Origin: JBCCSZ01 sp039199225
Lineage (GTDB): Bacteria > Bacteroidota > Bacteroidia > Chitinophagales > Saprospiraceae
DNA: 28,112 nt
Reading direction: 5' to 3'
Assembly (NCBI GenBank): GCA_039199225.1
Contig: JBCCSZ010000068.1
Location: forward strand, 1 to 28,112
A model generated the notes under the pieces. That model did no database searches and was not told where the DNA came from. It worked only from the letters and a program-made list of their open reading frames with translations. A program made the position numbers and the translations under genes. Shown here in pieces: positions 15,000 through 23,038 of the stretch. The stretch's first letter is position 1; the number at the start of each line of letters is the position of its first letter.

Positions 15000-17909
15000 T
15001 CAAGCTGTTTTTCTGCGTAGCCAGAGGCCCAACAAAGCCAGTGGGACAAGCAGCAGCAGATAATACCAAGATTTCCAGCTGGGATAGCTTCTGAGAGGAG
15101 CTGCCTCACCAGATTGTACGAAGGCGGCCCAGTAGTAGGGATGCCCTCCTACCCGATCGGTTTTTTCGAGATGCTGCAGGCAAGCTTGGCGCAGTGCCTC
15201 ATCTTTGGTTTGCCCGGCCGCTAGTGCTTCGTAGAAACTCTTCATCAGGCTAGAGGTGGTACAATCGTCTACTGCCCACAGGCTCATCAAGGTGCTGGCA
15301 CAACCCGCCAGGATGAAATTGCGGGATAAGCTCATAACCCCTTCGCCCTTCACGAGCTTCCCGGAGCCGGTGTTGCAAGCACTGAGCACCGCCAACTCCG
15401 CCTGAAGCTCAAGACTTTGCAACTCTAGACTACTGATGTAATTATCGGCAAAGTGAATCCGACTTTGGTCTGTATTCTCTTCGTTCACACACGCATGGGT
15501 TGCCAGGTGGAGGATACGTCCTTTCGAAGCCTTTTCCAAAAAACTCTTTTGGTCAGCCTCCAGGCCCAGGAAGGCTTCGCCGCCCATCAAGCGATGAATA
15601 TGGGCCACTTCCTTTCTATTGCAAGCCAAGTCGAATATCTGACTGCTGAAACAGTCGCTGCTCCGATTGCTGGCCAGTGGTCCGCGTTGGCCAAATTCTG
15701 GGGCATAGCCGACAAAAGGTAAAGCAGCCGAACGCGGCGCGCGCTTTTGGGTATACAGCAACAGGCTGAGAGAGTAGTTGGTGGTCAATGCAAAATCTTC
15801 GAGCAGGTAATCAAAGGTACTGAGTTTGTAATCGACCGGTGTTTCCAAGGTTTTTTGCCGCAGCAATAGACCAAAGGGCAGGAGCGACAAACGATCATCC
15901 GGCACGATGAGCAAACGTCGAATCGCATTCGGTAAAGCATCCAAGGCCGGGGCAAGCAGTTTTTCATAAACCTCATAGGCAAGCTCGCCAAATTCTCGAC
16001 ATTCCGATAGGAAGGTCTCCTCCAAGGGCATATTTGCTGCAATCTGTCGCAAGCGGGCAATTTTATCACTTGTAAACAGGTCAAAGGCAATCGGATGCAC
16101 CTCTAGGCGATCTTGTGTCAAGCAAAATAAGTAAGCCTGTTCTTGCCCAACGAAGTACTCCAAAACGGCCGTTTGTGCGTCGATCAACTCTGAGCGGATG
16201 ACGTCCGGATGCGCCATCGACAATTGATACTTCAGTTGGTGGTAGAGTGGGTAACGGTCTTCGAAAGCAGCGATTAATTCATCATATTGCCGACGAAGGT
16301 CAAACAGTACTTCTTGCCACTCCAAGACCTTATCCTCCATGGAAGAATTTTTCTTTTGTCGCTCCCGGCTGATTTGCTGCTCGAAAAAAGCGATGTCCAA
16401 ACGCAATTTCTTTTCCTTTTTCAATTCTTCCGGAGGGATTTGACTGTTGAGCAAAGCACCTCCTTGCTGCAGGGATTCCAGCAATACCATGGCCTTGTTC
16501 CGCTCGGCATACTCAAGGGCTTTTTCCAGATAGTGATCGTCCTTTTCCGATGCTGCCAATTCAATGGCCGACCAGATGGCCCCTTCGTGAATCAGCAGGC
16601 TATTCTCGGCCAGGGCCAGCTTGGAGCCATCTTCCAAAAAGCTCTGGCGCAAGTCGCGGATGAGCAAAGCTGCCTGTTCGTAAATTTGAAAGGCTTCCAG
16701 CAAGTCGGCTTTTTGGCCATACAATTCATAACGCTGCCGAAAGGTCAATGCTTTTCCCTTGAACAACTCCACTGCTTCCAGGCGAGAGATGAACTGCTCA
16801 TTGGTAGGATTTGCCAAGTACGAACTATCCGTAAAATCAAAGGCCAGCGCAATCAACCCTTTCTGATAAAGCGCCAATGCCTGATCTGTTTGCTTTTTCA
16901 GCTTTGCCACATCGGCCATCTGTCGAAAAGAGCGCGCCTTGGTCAGGTGCTTATCGTAGGCGGCGTACACTTTGAAGGCTTGTTGGTTGGCTTGTTGGTA
17001 GTAATCAAAGGCTTTGTCATAGTCTTTTTTCGCCAAGAAAAGATCGCCCAGGATTTCATAGCTCAATATTTTCTTGAAGGGTTTTTCCCCACTTTGTAGC
17101 GCCAGTGCTTTTTGGATAAAATAAAATGTACTGTCTCCTTTTTGTTGCTTTAGGTAGGAGCGAGCCAGACCTTGATAGGCGTATATTTTTCCTCTTAGAG
17201 TTCTTTTGTCTTGTTTGAGCTGAGAATTATTTACATCCTGCAAATAATCAAAATAGATGGCGTTAGCCAGTTGATATTCTTTCTTGTCACGATATAAATG
17301 CCCTAAGTCTAAGAGAGAAAGATTTGTAAAATAATCGAATCGGCCGACAGAGTCTAGGAAAATTTTATGTGCTTGGCTGGTATATTGAATCGCTTCGTCA
17401 AAGTCACCAATACGCCTATAAATCACACCAATATTTTTGAGTGTTCGGGCTACATTAAATATGGATGAATTAGTTCTCTCAAAAAGGGTTAAGGAGGTTT
17501 TAGAGGACTTCAAAGCTTCTTCATAATCACCACGAATCTTTGAGGCTACCCCGTAATTACTTGTAGCAATTAAATAATTCTTTGATGTCCTTGGAAGTTT
17601 ATCCTTGGCAATTCCTAAAGCAATGACAGCATTTTGGGCGAATGCAGGATAGTCCCTTTGAATGTAAAGTGAACTCCCCTTAAGATTGTGGTAATAGACA
17701 ATTTCTTCCCAATCCTCCTTAGACTTGTGATAAGCCAACGCTAAGCTATGATACTGTAAAAAGCTATCAACATCTGTCCGAAAAAATTCATTGCACTTTT
17801 CATAGTAAAACGCTCCCAATGAATCAACGGATTGACTCTGTATTGGGGTAGATAAAAACATGTGCGCAACCCCAAAAATAACTATTATAAGTTGTCTGAA
17901 AATATCCAT
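15000..17909 (-). CDS. TPR-CHAT domain protein, secreted or membrane-anchored
   Basis: 969 residues. A signal peptide (MDIFRQLIIVIFGVAHMFLSTPIQSQS) is followed by about ten TPR units (about residues 60-420), a coiled linker (KKEKKLRLDIAFFEQQISRERQKK), and a C-terminal CHAT domain (about 640-935). The caspase-like dyad is intact: His805 in HLATHA and Cys845 in LSACNTGSG. A final membrane helix (YYLLLLVPLALLGLWL, 951-966) and RRK end follow. CHAT domains are caspase/separase-fold proteases that are often triggered through attached repeats. With a signal peptide and C-terminal anchor, the protease would face the periplasm. I chose ATG 17909 because it begins the signal peptide; the ATG at 17978 adds unlikely sequence. 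It lies downstream of a T9SS-sorted protein and near a sigma/anti-sigma pair. Substrate unknown. Confidence 0.9.
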   Translation of the reverse strand: MDIFRQLIIVIFGVAHMFLSTPIQSQSVDSLGAFYYEKCNEFFRTDVDSFLQYHSLALAYHKSKEDWEEIVYYHNLKGSSLYIQRDYPAFAQNAVIALGIAKDKLPRTSKNYLIATSNYGVASKIRGDYEEALKSSKTSLTLFERTNSSIFNVARTLKNIGVIYRRIGDFDEAIQYTSQAHKIFLDSVGRFDYFTNLSLLDLGHLYRDKKEYQLANAIYFDYLQDVNNSQLKQDKRTLRGKIYAYQGLARSYLKQQKGDSTFYFIQKALALQSGEKPFKKILSYEILGDLFLAKKDYDKAFDYYQQANQQAFKVYAAYDKHLTKARSFRQMADVAKLKKQTDQALALYQKGLIALAFDFTDSSYLANPTNEQFISRLEAVELFKGKALTFRQRYELYGQKADLLEAFQIYEQAALLIRDLRQSFLEDGSKLALAENSLLIHEGAIWSAIELAASEKDDHYLEKALEYAERNKAMVLLESLQQGGALLNSQIPPEELKKEKKLRLDIAFFEQQISRERQKKNSSMEDKVLEWQEVLFDLRRQYDELIAAFEDRYPLYHQLKYQLSMAHPDVIRSELIDAQTAVLEYFVGQEQAYLFCLTQDRLEVHPIAFDLFTSDKIARLRQIAANMPLEETFLSECREFGELAYEVYEKLLAPALDALPNAIRRLLIVPDDRLSLLPFGLLLRQKTLETPVDYKLSTFDYLLEDFALTTNYSLSLLLYTQKRAPRSAALPFVGYAPEFGQRGPLASNRSSDCFSSQIFDLACNRKEVAHIHRLMGGEAFLGLEADQKSFLEKASKGRILHLATHACVNEENTDQSRIHFADNYISSLELQSLELQAELAVLSACNTGSGKLVKGEGVMSLSRNFILAGCASTLMSLWAVDDCTTSSLMKSFYEALAAGQTKDEALRQACLQHLEKTDRVGGHPYYWAAFVQSGEAAPLRSYPSWKSWYYLLLLVPLALLGLWLRRKTA

Positions 17910-17944
17910 TGGAAAATAGGGTAAGTTTGGCTTGGGGCAAAGGC

Positions 17945-17974
17945 TACCCCGGAGAAAGATAGCACTCCGGGGTA
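17945..17974. promoter_or_regulatory. Perfect 10-bp GC-rich hairpin before the CHAT gene
   Basis: TACCCCGGAG and CTCCGGGGTA flank a 10-nt loop. It is about 80 nt past the stop of the T9SS-sorted protein and 35 nt before the CHAT start, both minus strand. There is no U-run on the minus strand (TAGCCTTTG follows), so it is more likely a processing, attenuation or operator structure than a simple terminator. Confidence 0.5.
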
Positions 17975-17983
17975 ACAACTAAG

Positions 17984-18039
17984 TAATTCAAGTTGCGATC
18001 CATTGTGAAGAAATCCTTCACTCATCACAACTTGGGTTA
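17984..18039. repeat. Dispersed palindromic element, copy 2
   Basis: Outer arms TAATTCAAGTTGCGAT (17984-17999) and ATCACAACTTGGGTTA (18024-18039) pair over 16 positions with two G.U and one mismatch. Inside is a perfect GTGAAG-AAATC-CTTCAC hairpin. The same design, with a TAATC inner loop, is seen at 25316-25391. It lies between two minus-strand genes. Confidence 0.7.
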
Positions 18040-18055
18040 AGTAATGAAAAATTGC

Positions 18056-19033
18056 TCAATAAACCTTGATCAGCTTTTGATGTTGTACTTTTTCACCATC
18101 GCGTAGTTCCAAAAAATATAGGCCACTATCCCACTTAGCAGTCTGCAACTGAATGTAGTCTGATTGCTCGCCCTGTACACGACTTTGCCACAACAGTTGT
18201 CCATTGACACTGTAGATAGCCATTTGAACCACCTTTGTCGTTGGGTTTTGGTATTGCAATAGCAACTGTTCCCTAAAGGGTATGGGAGAAACGTTCAGAG
18301 AGAAGATGGTTGCTTGTAAGTCGTTTTCAAGCTCAGAAGAGCGTTCACTCGTCCCAGTAAATTGATCAACACAATCAACACATGGGACACTTAAACTTCC
18401 GGTAGAGCCAATAGATGTAGGTGAATCAATGGGATCACCGACAAAGAGACCACAATTATTTCTGTTGACCCGAAATACACTACAGGAGAACACCTCATCT
18501 TCTTCAGCATAATCTTCCACCGGATAACGGTCACCAGTTCCAGTCACTAATAAGGAAGAATAATTCGTCGATGGAGCCGTGCCACCTTCCGGATTATATG
18601 CTGTATCGCAAAAGTTTTCAATGTTCACACTGGTAGAACATTTAGACACAAACAAAGGATAACCATTTACATAATCTCCCAAAAAGGTAAAATCAGTTGC
18701 CTGGAGCGTCCCTTGCGCAATGCCATCCAATTCATATTGAATGAACATTGGCTCTACACCTGTAGGCAGCGAATAAGCCATTCCAACCGTGGGATTCTCT
18801 ACCAGGTTGGTTACTTTGAGCTCTACTTCCATGATCTTATGGCAGCGGCCTCCACCTGTACCGCCATCCTCTTGCAAGTCTACCACCATTGAATTTTCCT
18901 CTGTCCCACCACCTCCGGGACCAGAAGCACCGCCATTGGAATTCGTGGGCGGCTGCGCCATGGCCAGCCCCCACCCTAGTAATAAAAAACAAAGGGTAAA
19001 AATCTTGTGAAGTTGAGAATTCATCATTTCCAT
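18056..19033 (-). CDS. Secreted protein with type IX secretion C-terminal sorting domain
   Basis: 325 residues. The signal peptide (FTLCFLLLGWGLAMA-Q) is followed by a glycine-rich low-complexity stretch and a Cys-containing beta-rich domain (about residues 60-225, eight or more cysteines, including VPCVDCVDQ). The last 80 residues are a Por-type sorting domain (SLNVSPIPFREQLLLQY, MAIYSVNGQLL, SGLYFLELRDG, QKLIKVY). That domain is known to direct passage through the T9SS and attachment at the surface. The mature domain is not recognised. The start could be 19033, 19027 or 19024, all giving the same signal peptide. It is transcribed toward the CHAT gene and away from the sigma gene, so it may belong to the same regulated group. 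Confidence 0.85.
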   Translation of the reverse strand: MEMMNSQLHKIFTLCFLLLGWGLAMAQPPTNSNGGASGPGGGGTEENSMVVDLQEDGGTGGGRCHKIMEVELKVTNLVENPTVGMAYSLPTGVEPMFIQYELDGIAQGTLQATDFTFLGDYVNGYPLFVSKCSTSVNIENFCDTAYNPEGGTAPSTNYSSLLVTGTGDRYPVEDYAEEDEVFSCSVFRVNRNNCGLFVGDPIDSPTSIGSTGSLSVPCVDCVDQFTGTSERSSELENDLQATIFSLNVSPIPFREQLLLQYQNPTTKVVQMAIYSVNGQLLWQSRVQGEQSDYIQLQTAKWDSGLYFLELRDGEKVQHQKLIKVY

Positions 19034-19212
19034 AACTATTTGATTTGAAAGTTAAAAATAATACTTTTATCACGGCTTACGGCAAGACAACAGTCACCTT
19101 TAGCTGTGCAAATTCAAGGCAAGGCTCTATCTATGGAACCCTACCCGGATTACTTTAGCTACAAGTCTTTGTTATGGAATTTATCACTCCTTCTGCTGGC
19201 TTACTAAAGCCA

Positions 19213-19234
19213 CCTTCCGGCAAATGCCGGAAGG
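19213..19234. repeat. Perfect 9-bp hairpin, loop AAAT
   Basis: CCTTCCGGC-AAAT-GCCGGAAGG. No T-run follows on either strand, so it is not a standard terminator. It lies about 180 nt upstream of the secreted-protein start. ACTTCCGGAC recurs near 19425. Confidence 0.5.
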
Positions 19235-19571
19235 GAACTTTGAATGTTGTTTACTGATATCCCGTTGAATGCAGGTTGAAATCGGTGAGGACTATGTCCC
19301 TACATCCATCAGGATAGAAGTTTTCATAGCTTTTATTTCACCAGACTAAGTCTTGCCGATGAAAAAGGTAATCGCACAATGATCATTTTTTTCAAAAAAA
19401 ATTTTCCAGGGCCTCCGGCTTACACTTCCGGACAAAAATTACACACCCGAGGCTACTTGATGAGCAAGCATTTACACACAAGTTCCAATCCACTGATCGG
19501 AAAATCTTTCACACAAACTTTGCTGCAAAATCTACAGTTTTGATCAAAATTCTACTCAAATCCTTTCATTC

Positions 19572-19587
19572 GTCGCAACTTGGGTTA
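19572..19587 (+). repeat. Dispersed arm motif, copy 3 (single arm)
   Basis: GTCGCAACTTGGGTTA, 13 of 16 positions matching the right arm at 25376 and differing at two from 18024. It lies about 100 nt upstream of the ECF sigma start. A degenerate left arm (ACAAGTTCCAAT, 19478-19489) may be its partner but is about 80 nt away. Confidence 0.5.
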
Positions 19588-19685
19588 TATTACCAGTATC
19601 CGTGCAATAAATACACATCAAAAAAATTCACTTCATTTTTGTTACCTTTTGTCGTCAGCGCACTTAAACTATATTGAAAGCGAAT

Positions 19686-20255
19686 ATGAAAGAGTTGAAA
19701 GACAAGGAGATCATGCAACTGCTGACTTCTCCTGATGAAACAAAGAAGGATGAAGCACTCAGGTATTTGTATCGCACTTTGTTCAAAACCGTAAAAGCCT
19801 ACATTCTTAAAAGGAGTGGCACCGAGCAGGATGCCGATGATGTCTTTCAGGACGGCCTCATCGCCTTTTATATGATGGCTCGACAAGACAAGCTACCGAC
19901 AGACATCAAGGTCGAAGCCTACCTATTTTCCATCTGTCGCAACCGTTGGAACAAAAGTATAGGGCGAATGCCTACCAAGATAGAGTTGGGCGAACAGCAA
20001 TTTGCCATACCGGCAGAAGATCAACAATTGGAACGCATACTTCAGGCAGAAAAGCAGGAGTTGGTCGCTCGTTTGTTGAATCAAATCGGAGAAGAGTGTA
20101 AAAAGGTATTGACGTATTTTTATTTCGATCGATTAAGAATAAAGCAAATCAAAGAAAGGCTAAAGTATTCCAGCGATCAGATAGTTAAAAACAAGAAGTA
20201 CAATTGTATGAAGAAGCTTCGTTCGATCGTACAACCTTATTTAAAGCAATCATAA
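19686..20255 (+). CDS. ECF-type RNA polymerase sigma factor
   Basis: 189 residues. Region 2 contains TEQDADDVFQDGLIAFYMMARQ and AYLFSICRNRWNKSIG (about residues 46-97), the usual -10 binding part. Region 4 (LLNQIGEECKKVLTYFYFDRLRIKQIKERLKYSSDQIVKNKKYNCMKKLR) is the -35 binding helix-turn-helix. The length fits a minimal ECF sigma. I chose the ATG at 19686; an upstream TTG at 19674 adds four residues. The next gene, 16 nt on, is a membrane TPR protein of the anti-sigma kind, so the sigma is probably held inactive until an envelope signal arrives. Likely targets are the neighbouring CHAT and secreted-protein genes (inference). Confidence 0.9.
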   Translation: MKELKDKEIMQLLTSPDETKKDEALRYLYRTLFKTVKAYILKRSGTEQDADDVFQDGLIAFYMMARQDKLPTDIKVEAYLFSICRNRWNKSIGRMPTKIELGEQQFAIPAEDQQLERILQAEKQELVARLLNQIGEECKKVLTYFYFDRLRIKQIKERLKYSSDQIVKNKKYNCMKKLRSIVQPYLKQS

Positions 20256-20271
20256 CTCAATTGCCAAACGC

Positions 20272-21009
20272 ATGGAAGAAAAAACATTCACGGATATCGA
20301 GACTTACTTAATGGGGAGAATGAGCGAGGCGGAAAAATCAGCTTTTGAACAACGGCTACAAGTAGATAATGCTTTGGCACAAGAGGTGCGCACCCAAGAG
20401 ATGCTGATTGAACAGGCCATGAGCTTAGGTGTCCTTGAGATGAAGCAAAAGCTAAGGAGTATCAAAAAAGAGATGGTGGCACAGCATCAGCGTCGAATCC
20501 GAAGAATCGTAGGGCTGGTTGCAGTGGGGGTGGCACTTCTTTTGGCCATCCTATTTTTTATCAACCAACAGGGAGCATCCATTCAAGTCGACAAAATTTA
20601 TGCAAGCCACTACCAGGCATACGAGTTGACATTTGGTAGTCGGAACACCGAGGAGCTTCCTCAACTGAGTGAAGTAGGTAAATTTTATCAGGACCAATCT
20701 TATGATAAAGCGCTACCTTTAATAGAGACATTGCTGGCCGAGGAGCCGAACAATTCCCGCCTGCTTTTGGCCAAGGGCATTTGCCAAATGGAACTCAACG
20801 AATTTGCCCAGGCGAAGTTGGTTTTTCAACAATTGATAGACAAGCAAGACACCTTTTATTTCCAACAAGCTCAGTGGTATACGGCCCTTTCGTGCATCCG
20901 TTTGGATCAATTGGATGCAGCCAAGCCTTATTTGCAATCGCTCGCACAAACCGATGGGGCCTTCAAACAAGAAGAAGCCACTCAAATACTGTCCGAATTA
21001 GAGGAATAG
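20272..21009 (+). CDS. Membrane TPR protein, probable anti-sigma factor
   Basis: 245 residues. The N-terminal 70 residues (DIETYLMGRMSEAEKSAFEQRLQVDNALAQEVRTQEMLIEQA) resemble the zinc-free anti-sigma domain common in Bacteroidota. A membrane helix follows (IVGLVAVGVALLLAILFFI, about 78-97), then a periplasmic part with about three TPR units (FYQDQSYDKALPLIETLLAEEPNNSRLLLAKG, LNEFAQAKLVFQQLID, LDQLDAAKPYLQSLAQ). It is 16 nt after the sigma gene and surely co-transcribed. The inferred role is to bind the sigma factor in the cytoplasm and sense a partner with its periplasmic TPRs. Such sigma/TPR pairs beside TPR-CHAT genes are a recurring arrangement in this group. Confidence 0.85.
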   Translation: MEEKTFTDIETYLMGRMSEAEKSAFEQRLQVDNALAQEVRTQEMLIEQAMSLGVLEMKQKLRSIKKEMVAQHQRRIRRIVGLVAVGVALLLAILFFINQQGASIQVDKIYASHYQAYELTFGSRNTEELPQLSEVGKFYQDQSYDKALPLIETLLAEEPNNSRLLLAKGICQMELNEFAQAKLVFQQLIDKQDTFYFQQAQWYTALSCIRLDQLDAAKPYLQSLAQTDGAFKQEEATQILSELEE

Positions 21010-21029
21010 AATATACAGGCGTTGGGAGC

Positions 21030-21599
21030 TTAGCCGCCAAATTTCTCTTTGTAGTCCTCGATGCTTTTCTCCACGATTTGGAGTGCTAGGAACTTGGACT
21101 GAAAATCCTCGATGACAACCGTTTTGTTTTCCAGCTTCTTGTAATCTTCAAAAAAGGTACGCATCTCCCGTAAGAGGTGAGCTGGTAACTCGCTGATGTC
21201 ATTGAAATGATTCACACTCATATCGCCTTCGGCAACAGCAATGATCTTATCATCCGCCTCGCCATTGTCGATCATGCGCATCACGCCAATCACCTTGGCG
21301 GGTACCAAGCAAAAAGGAACGATTTCTACCTGCGACAAAATCAAAATATCGAGTGGGTCTTTGTCGTCACAATAGGTCCGAGGAATGAAGCCATAATTGG
21401 CAGGATAGTAAACGGATGAATAGAGTACCCGATCCATCATCAGAAAGCCACTCTGCTTGTCCAACTCATACTTGGCTCGGGAGTGTTTGGGAATCTCGAT
21501 GACGCCTGTTACATACTCTGGTGTCAAGCGGCCGGTAGGTACGACATGCCAAGGATTCTGAAGCTGAAGGGTCTGACGTTTGCTGGTGGTCATTGTCAT
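21030..21599 (-). CDS. ppa: Inorganic pyrophosphatase (family I)
   Basis: 189 residues. It hydrolyses pyrophosphate to phosphate in the cytoplasm and so pulls biosynthetic reactions, including adenylation. Family motifs are visible: EIPKHSRAKYELDK, YYPANYGFIPRTYCDDKDPLDILIL (the Asp-rich metal site DDKDPLD), VPAKVIGVMRMIDNGEADDKIIAV and HFFEDYK-like FFEDYKKLE. I chose ATG 21599 because AGGAAAAG lies 8 nt upstream; ATG 21593 is also possible and the in-frame ATG at 21644 is too far out. It converges with the anti-sigma gene (20 nt apart). A housekeeping gene, probably unrelated to its neighbours. Confidence 0.95.
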   Translation of the reverse strand: MTMTTSKRQTLQLQNPWHVVPTGRLTPEYVTGVIEIPKHSRAKYELDKQSGFLMMDRVLYSSVYYPANYGFIPRTYCDDKDPLDILILSQVEIVPFCLVPAKVIGVMRMIDNGEADDKIIAVAEGDMSVNHFNDISELPAHLLREMRTFFEDYKKLENKTVVIEDFQSKFLALQIVEKSIEDYKEKFGG

Positions 21600-21685
21600 A
21601 GAAACTTTTCCTGTTTGATAAGATTTTGGGCTGGATTGGCGCATTGGGAGACTTTTTCAGAACCCGATGACACACTAATTTGCCG

Positions 21686-21717
21686 CAAAGGTGCAACTAT
21701 TTTCAACAGAAAGCAAA
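21686..21717 (-). promoter_or_regulatory. Near-consensus promoter of the pyrophosphatase gene
   Basis: On the minus strand TTTG (21714-21717), 20 nt, then CACCTTTG (21686-21693), differing from TAnnTTTG at one base and from the standard spacer by one. The start would be near 21680, leaving about 80 nt of leader. Confidence 0.45.
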
Positions 21718-21905
21718 GTGTAGTACATACAGTAAGTTTCAAATCAATGAAATCCCTCCCTTTCCAATGACAGTCCTCCCATCAATTACACTTTTTATCC
21801 ATATATCATCACCACCATACGTTAACGCTTGTCGTCTTCAAAAAACTTCCAAAAAATATACTCAATTTAGATGTTAAAAAATCTACATTTATTAACGAAA
21901 TGCCT

Positions 21906-22336
21906 TAACTTTGATGCAAATAAGCGCTACTATAACATAGGCAAAGAATGTATTTAAACCCAATTAAATAATTCACAGAGCGTATTTACTGCAAGATTAA
22001 AAGACCATTATCCACAATCTAAAATTCTTGCATACTTTAATTTATAAAATAAAATTTCGGTATTTATCCAGATTGACTTCCAATATGTCGTGGTGAGGTT
22101 CACTGTAGGTGTACACGACCCCCACATGTAAGGAAGAAATAGACTGTATCATCACGAGGTCTAACGGAAAGACCTTTGATCTACCCGCGTAAGAGCCTTT
22201 ACCTGGGCAAGGGAGCTATGGCAGCTACCAATCCACACAGACGGATGTCTAACTGGAAACCACCTATTTTTTCATTTAAGTGGCGATTCATTCATCGCAA
22301 CTTGAGCTATTTCCCTAAGCTAAAAAAGTTAAAATT
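21906..22336 (+). promoter_or_regulatory. Long structured leader (or small RNA) before the dockerin-like lipoprotein
   Basis: A TAACTTTG box (21906-21913) fits the -7 consensus, and about 420 nt follow before the lipoprotein ATG with no convincing gene. Inverted repeats seen: GTCGTG/CACGAC (22087-22119), AGGTCT/AGACCT (22157-22175), AGCT/AGCT (22214-22226), and CCA-AGAC/GTCT-TGG (22233-22256). The region ends with the dispersed arm motif. A 40-codon frame (22218-22340) overlaps the lipoprotein start as ATGA but looks like chance. Confidence 0.35.
22293..22309 (+). repeat. Dispersed arm motif, copy 4 (single arm)
   Basis: CATCGCAACTTGAGCTA lies 28 nt before the lipoprotein start. No partner arm is visible nearby. 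Confidence 0.5.
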
Positions 22337-22879
22337 ATGAAATCAGTAATGAAGTTTTTTGTTGGTGCATTGGCCGTTTTCACATTGGTATTCACTTCCT
22401 GTACGAAGGAATCTACGGAGGTGCAGGATGCGCCAAAGGCACTGACAGAACAAAACATACGGGCGTTGATCCAGCAGCACATGGACCCCAATGTGGCGTA
22501 TACTGTTGAGCATGCAACACTGGAAGAAATCAACAAAGCCATGATCGAAAATGGTTTGGAGCCTTTTACACCAGAAGATGTGGAGCGCTCCGCTCAACTG
22601 AGGAATGGCGTCTGGGACTGTGCTACCTGGGCGTTTCTAGGAGACTGGAATGACAGTGGCACTTTTACAACCCTCGATCTCATTCAAGCACAGCGCTACA
22701 TTTGCGATCAAGTAGGCTGTAGTGGTACGGTTAACACGACGGGCTTCCCGCTGGACGATGAAAGATTCTTCGGTTATATGTCCTTCCTCCTAAATCAAAC
22801 AGCTACCCTAGAGCTGAACGAAGATGATGTAGACATCGCCAGACAATTCGTCCTTGGTGCTATTGTTTGCAATCCATAG
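22337..22879 (+). CDS. Lipoprotein with a dockerin-like calcium loop
   Basis: 180 residues. The lipoprotein signal (MKSVMKFFVGALAVFTLVFTSC, Cys22) is followed by acidic residues. A dockerin type I-like segment, GDWNDSGTFTTLDLIQAQRYI (102-122), has Asp103, Asn105, Ser107 and Asp114 at calcium-binding spacing. Only one clear repeat is present, although the C-terminal EDDVDIARQFVLG could be a degenerate second half. Paired cysteines (WDCATW, ICDQVGCSG, VCNP) may form disulfides. Dockerin-like loops in non-cellulolytic Bacteroidota occur in surface proteins and probably mediate calcium-dependent binding. The ATG is preceded by an A-rich stretch typical of the phylum. A terminator follows at 22957. 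No function can be assigned. Confidence 0.8.
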   Translation: MKSVMKFFVGALAVFTLVFTSCTKESTEVQDAPKALTEQNIRALIQQHMDPNVAYTVEHATLEEINKAMIENGLEPFTPEDVERSAQLRNGVWDCATWAFLGDWNDSGTFTTLDLIQAQRYICDQVGCSGTVNTTGFPLDDERFFGYMSFLLNQTATLELNEDDVDIARQFVLGAIVCNP

Positions 22880-22956
22880 TTAAGACTGTCAATTGCCCGA
22901 GGAGTCCACGTCTCTAAGGTCTTTATTATTCCTTTAAAAAGTCTCATGTATAGTAG

Positions 22957-22987
22957 GAGTCATCCTTTTTTGGATGACTCTTTCTTT
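22957..22987 (+). terminator. Intrinsic terminator after the dockerin-like gene
   Basis: A perfect 9-bp stem GAGTCATCC / GGATGACTC with a T6 loop is followed by TTTCTTT. It is about 78 nt past the stop codon. Confidence 0.8.
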
Positions 22988-23000
22988 ACGAGAAATGATT

Positions 23001-23008
23001 TACTTTTG
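23001..23008 (+). promoter_or_regulatory. -7 box (TACTTTTG) of the beta-lactamase-type gene
   Basis: It fits TAnnTTTG, lies about 30 nt before the ATG and just after the terminator of the preceding gene. No matching -33 box is seen. Confidence 0.45.
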
Positions 23009-23038
23009 AAGGATATACAAAATAAAGCATCCAACCCT

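Larger units (their letters stand above)
19034..19685. other. 652-nt intergenic region between the secreted-protein and sigma genes
   Basis: No ORF longer than a dozen codons looks real. It holds a GC-rich hairpin at 19213-19234, a poly-T/poly-A tract near 19387-19405, and a copy of the dispersed arm at 19572-19587. A weak promoter-like TACCTTTTG lies near 19644-19652. The length suggests regulatory sequence for both divergent genes. Confidence 0.6.

Noticed and set aside
16287..17099. 270-codon plus-strand ORF
   Set aside because: It lies wholly antisense to the TPR region of the CHAT gene, whose domain content is clear.
22060..22310. Integron attC site, suggested by TCTAAC sequences and stems
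   Set aside because: No matching GTTRRRY core at the right distance and no integrase or cassette array.
22218..22340. 40-codon plus-strand ORF overlapping the lipoprotein start (ATGA)
   Set aside because: Very basic, low-complexity translation that runs through stems and the dispersed arm; GGGAG is too close to its ATG. Probably chance.
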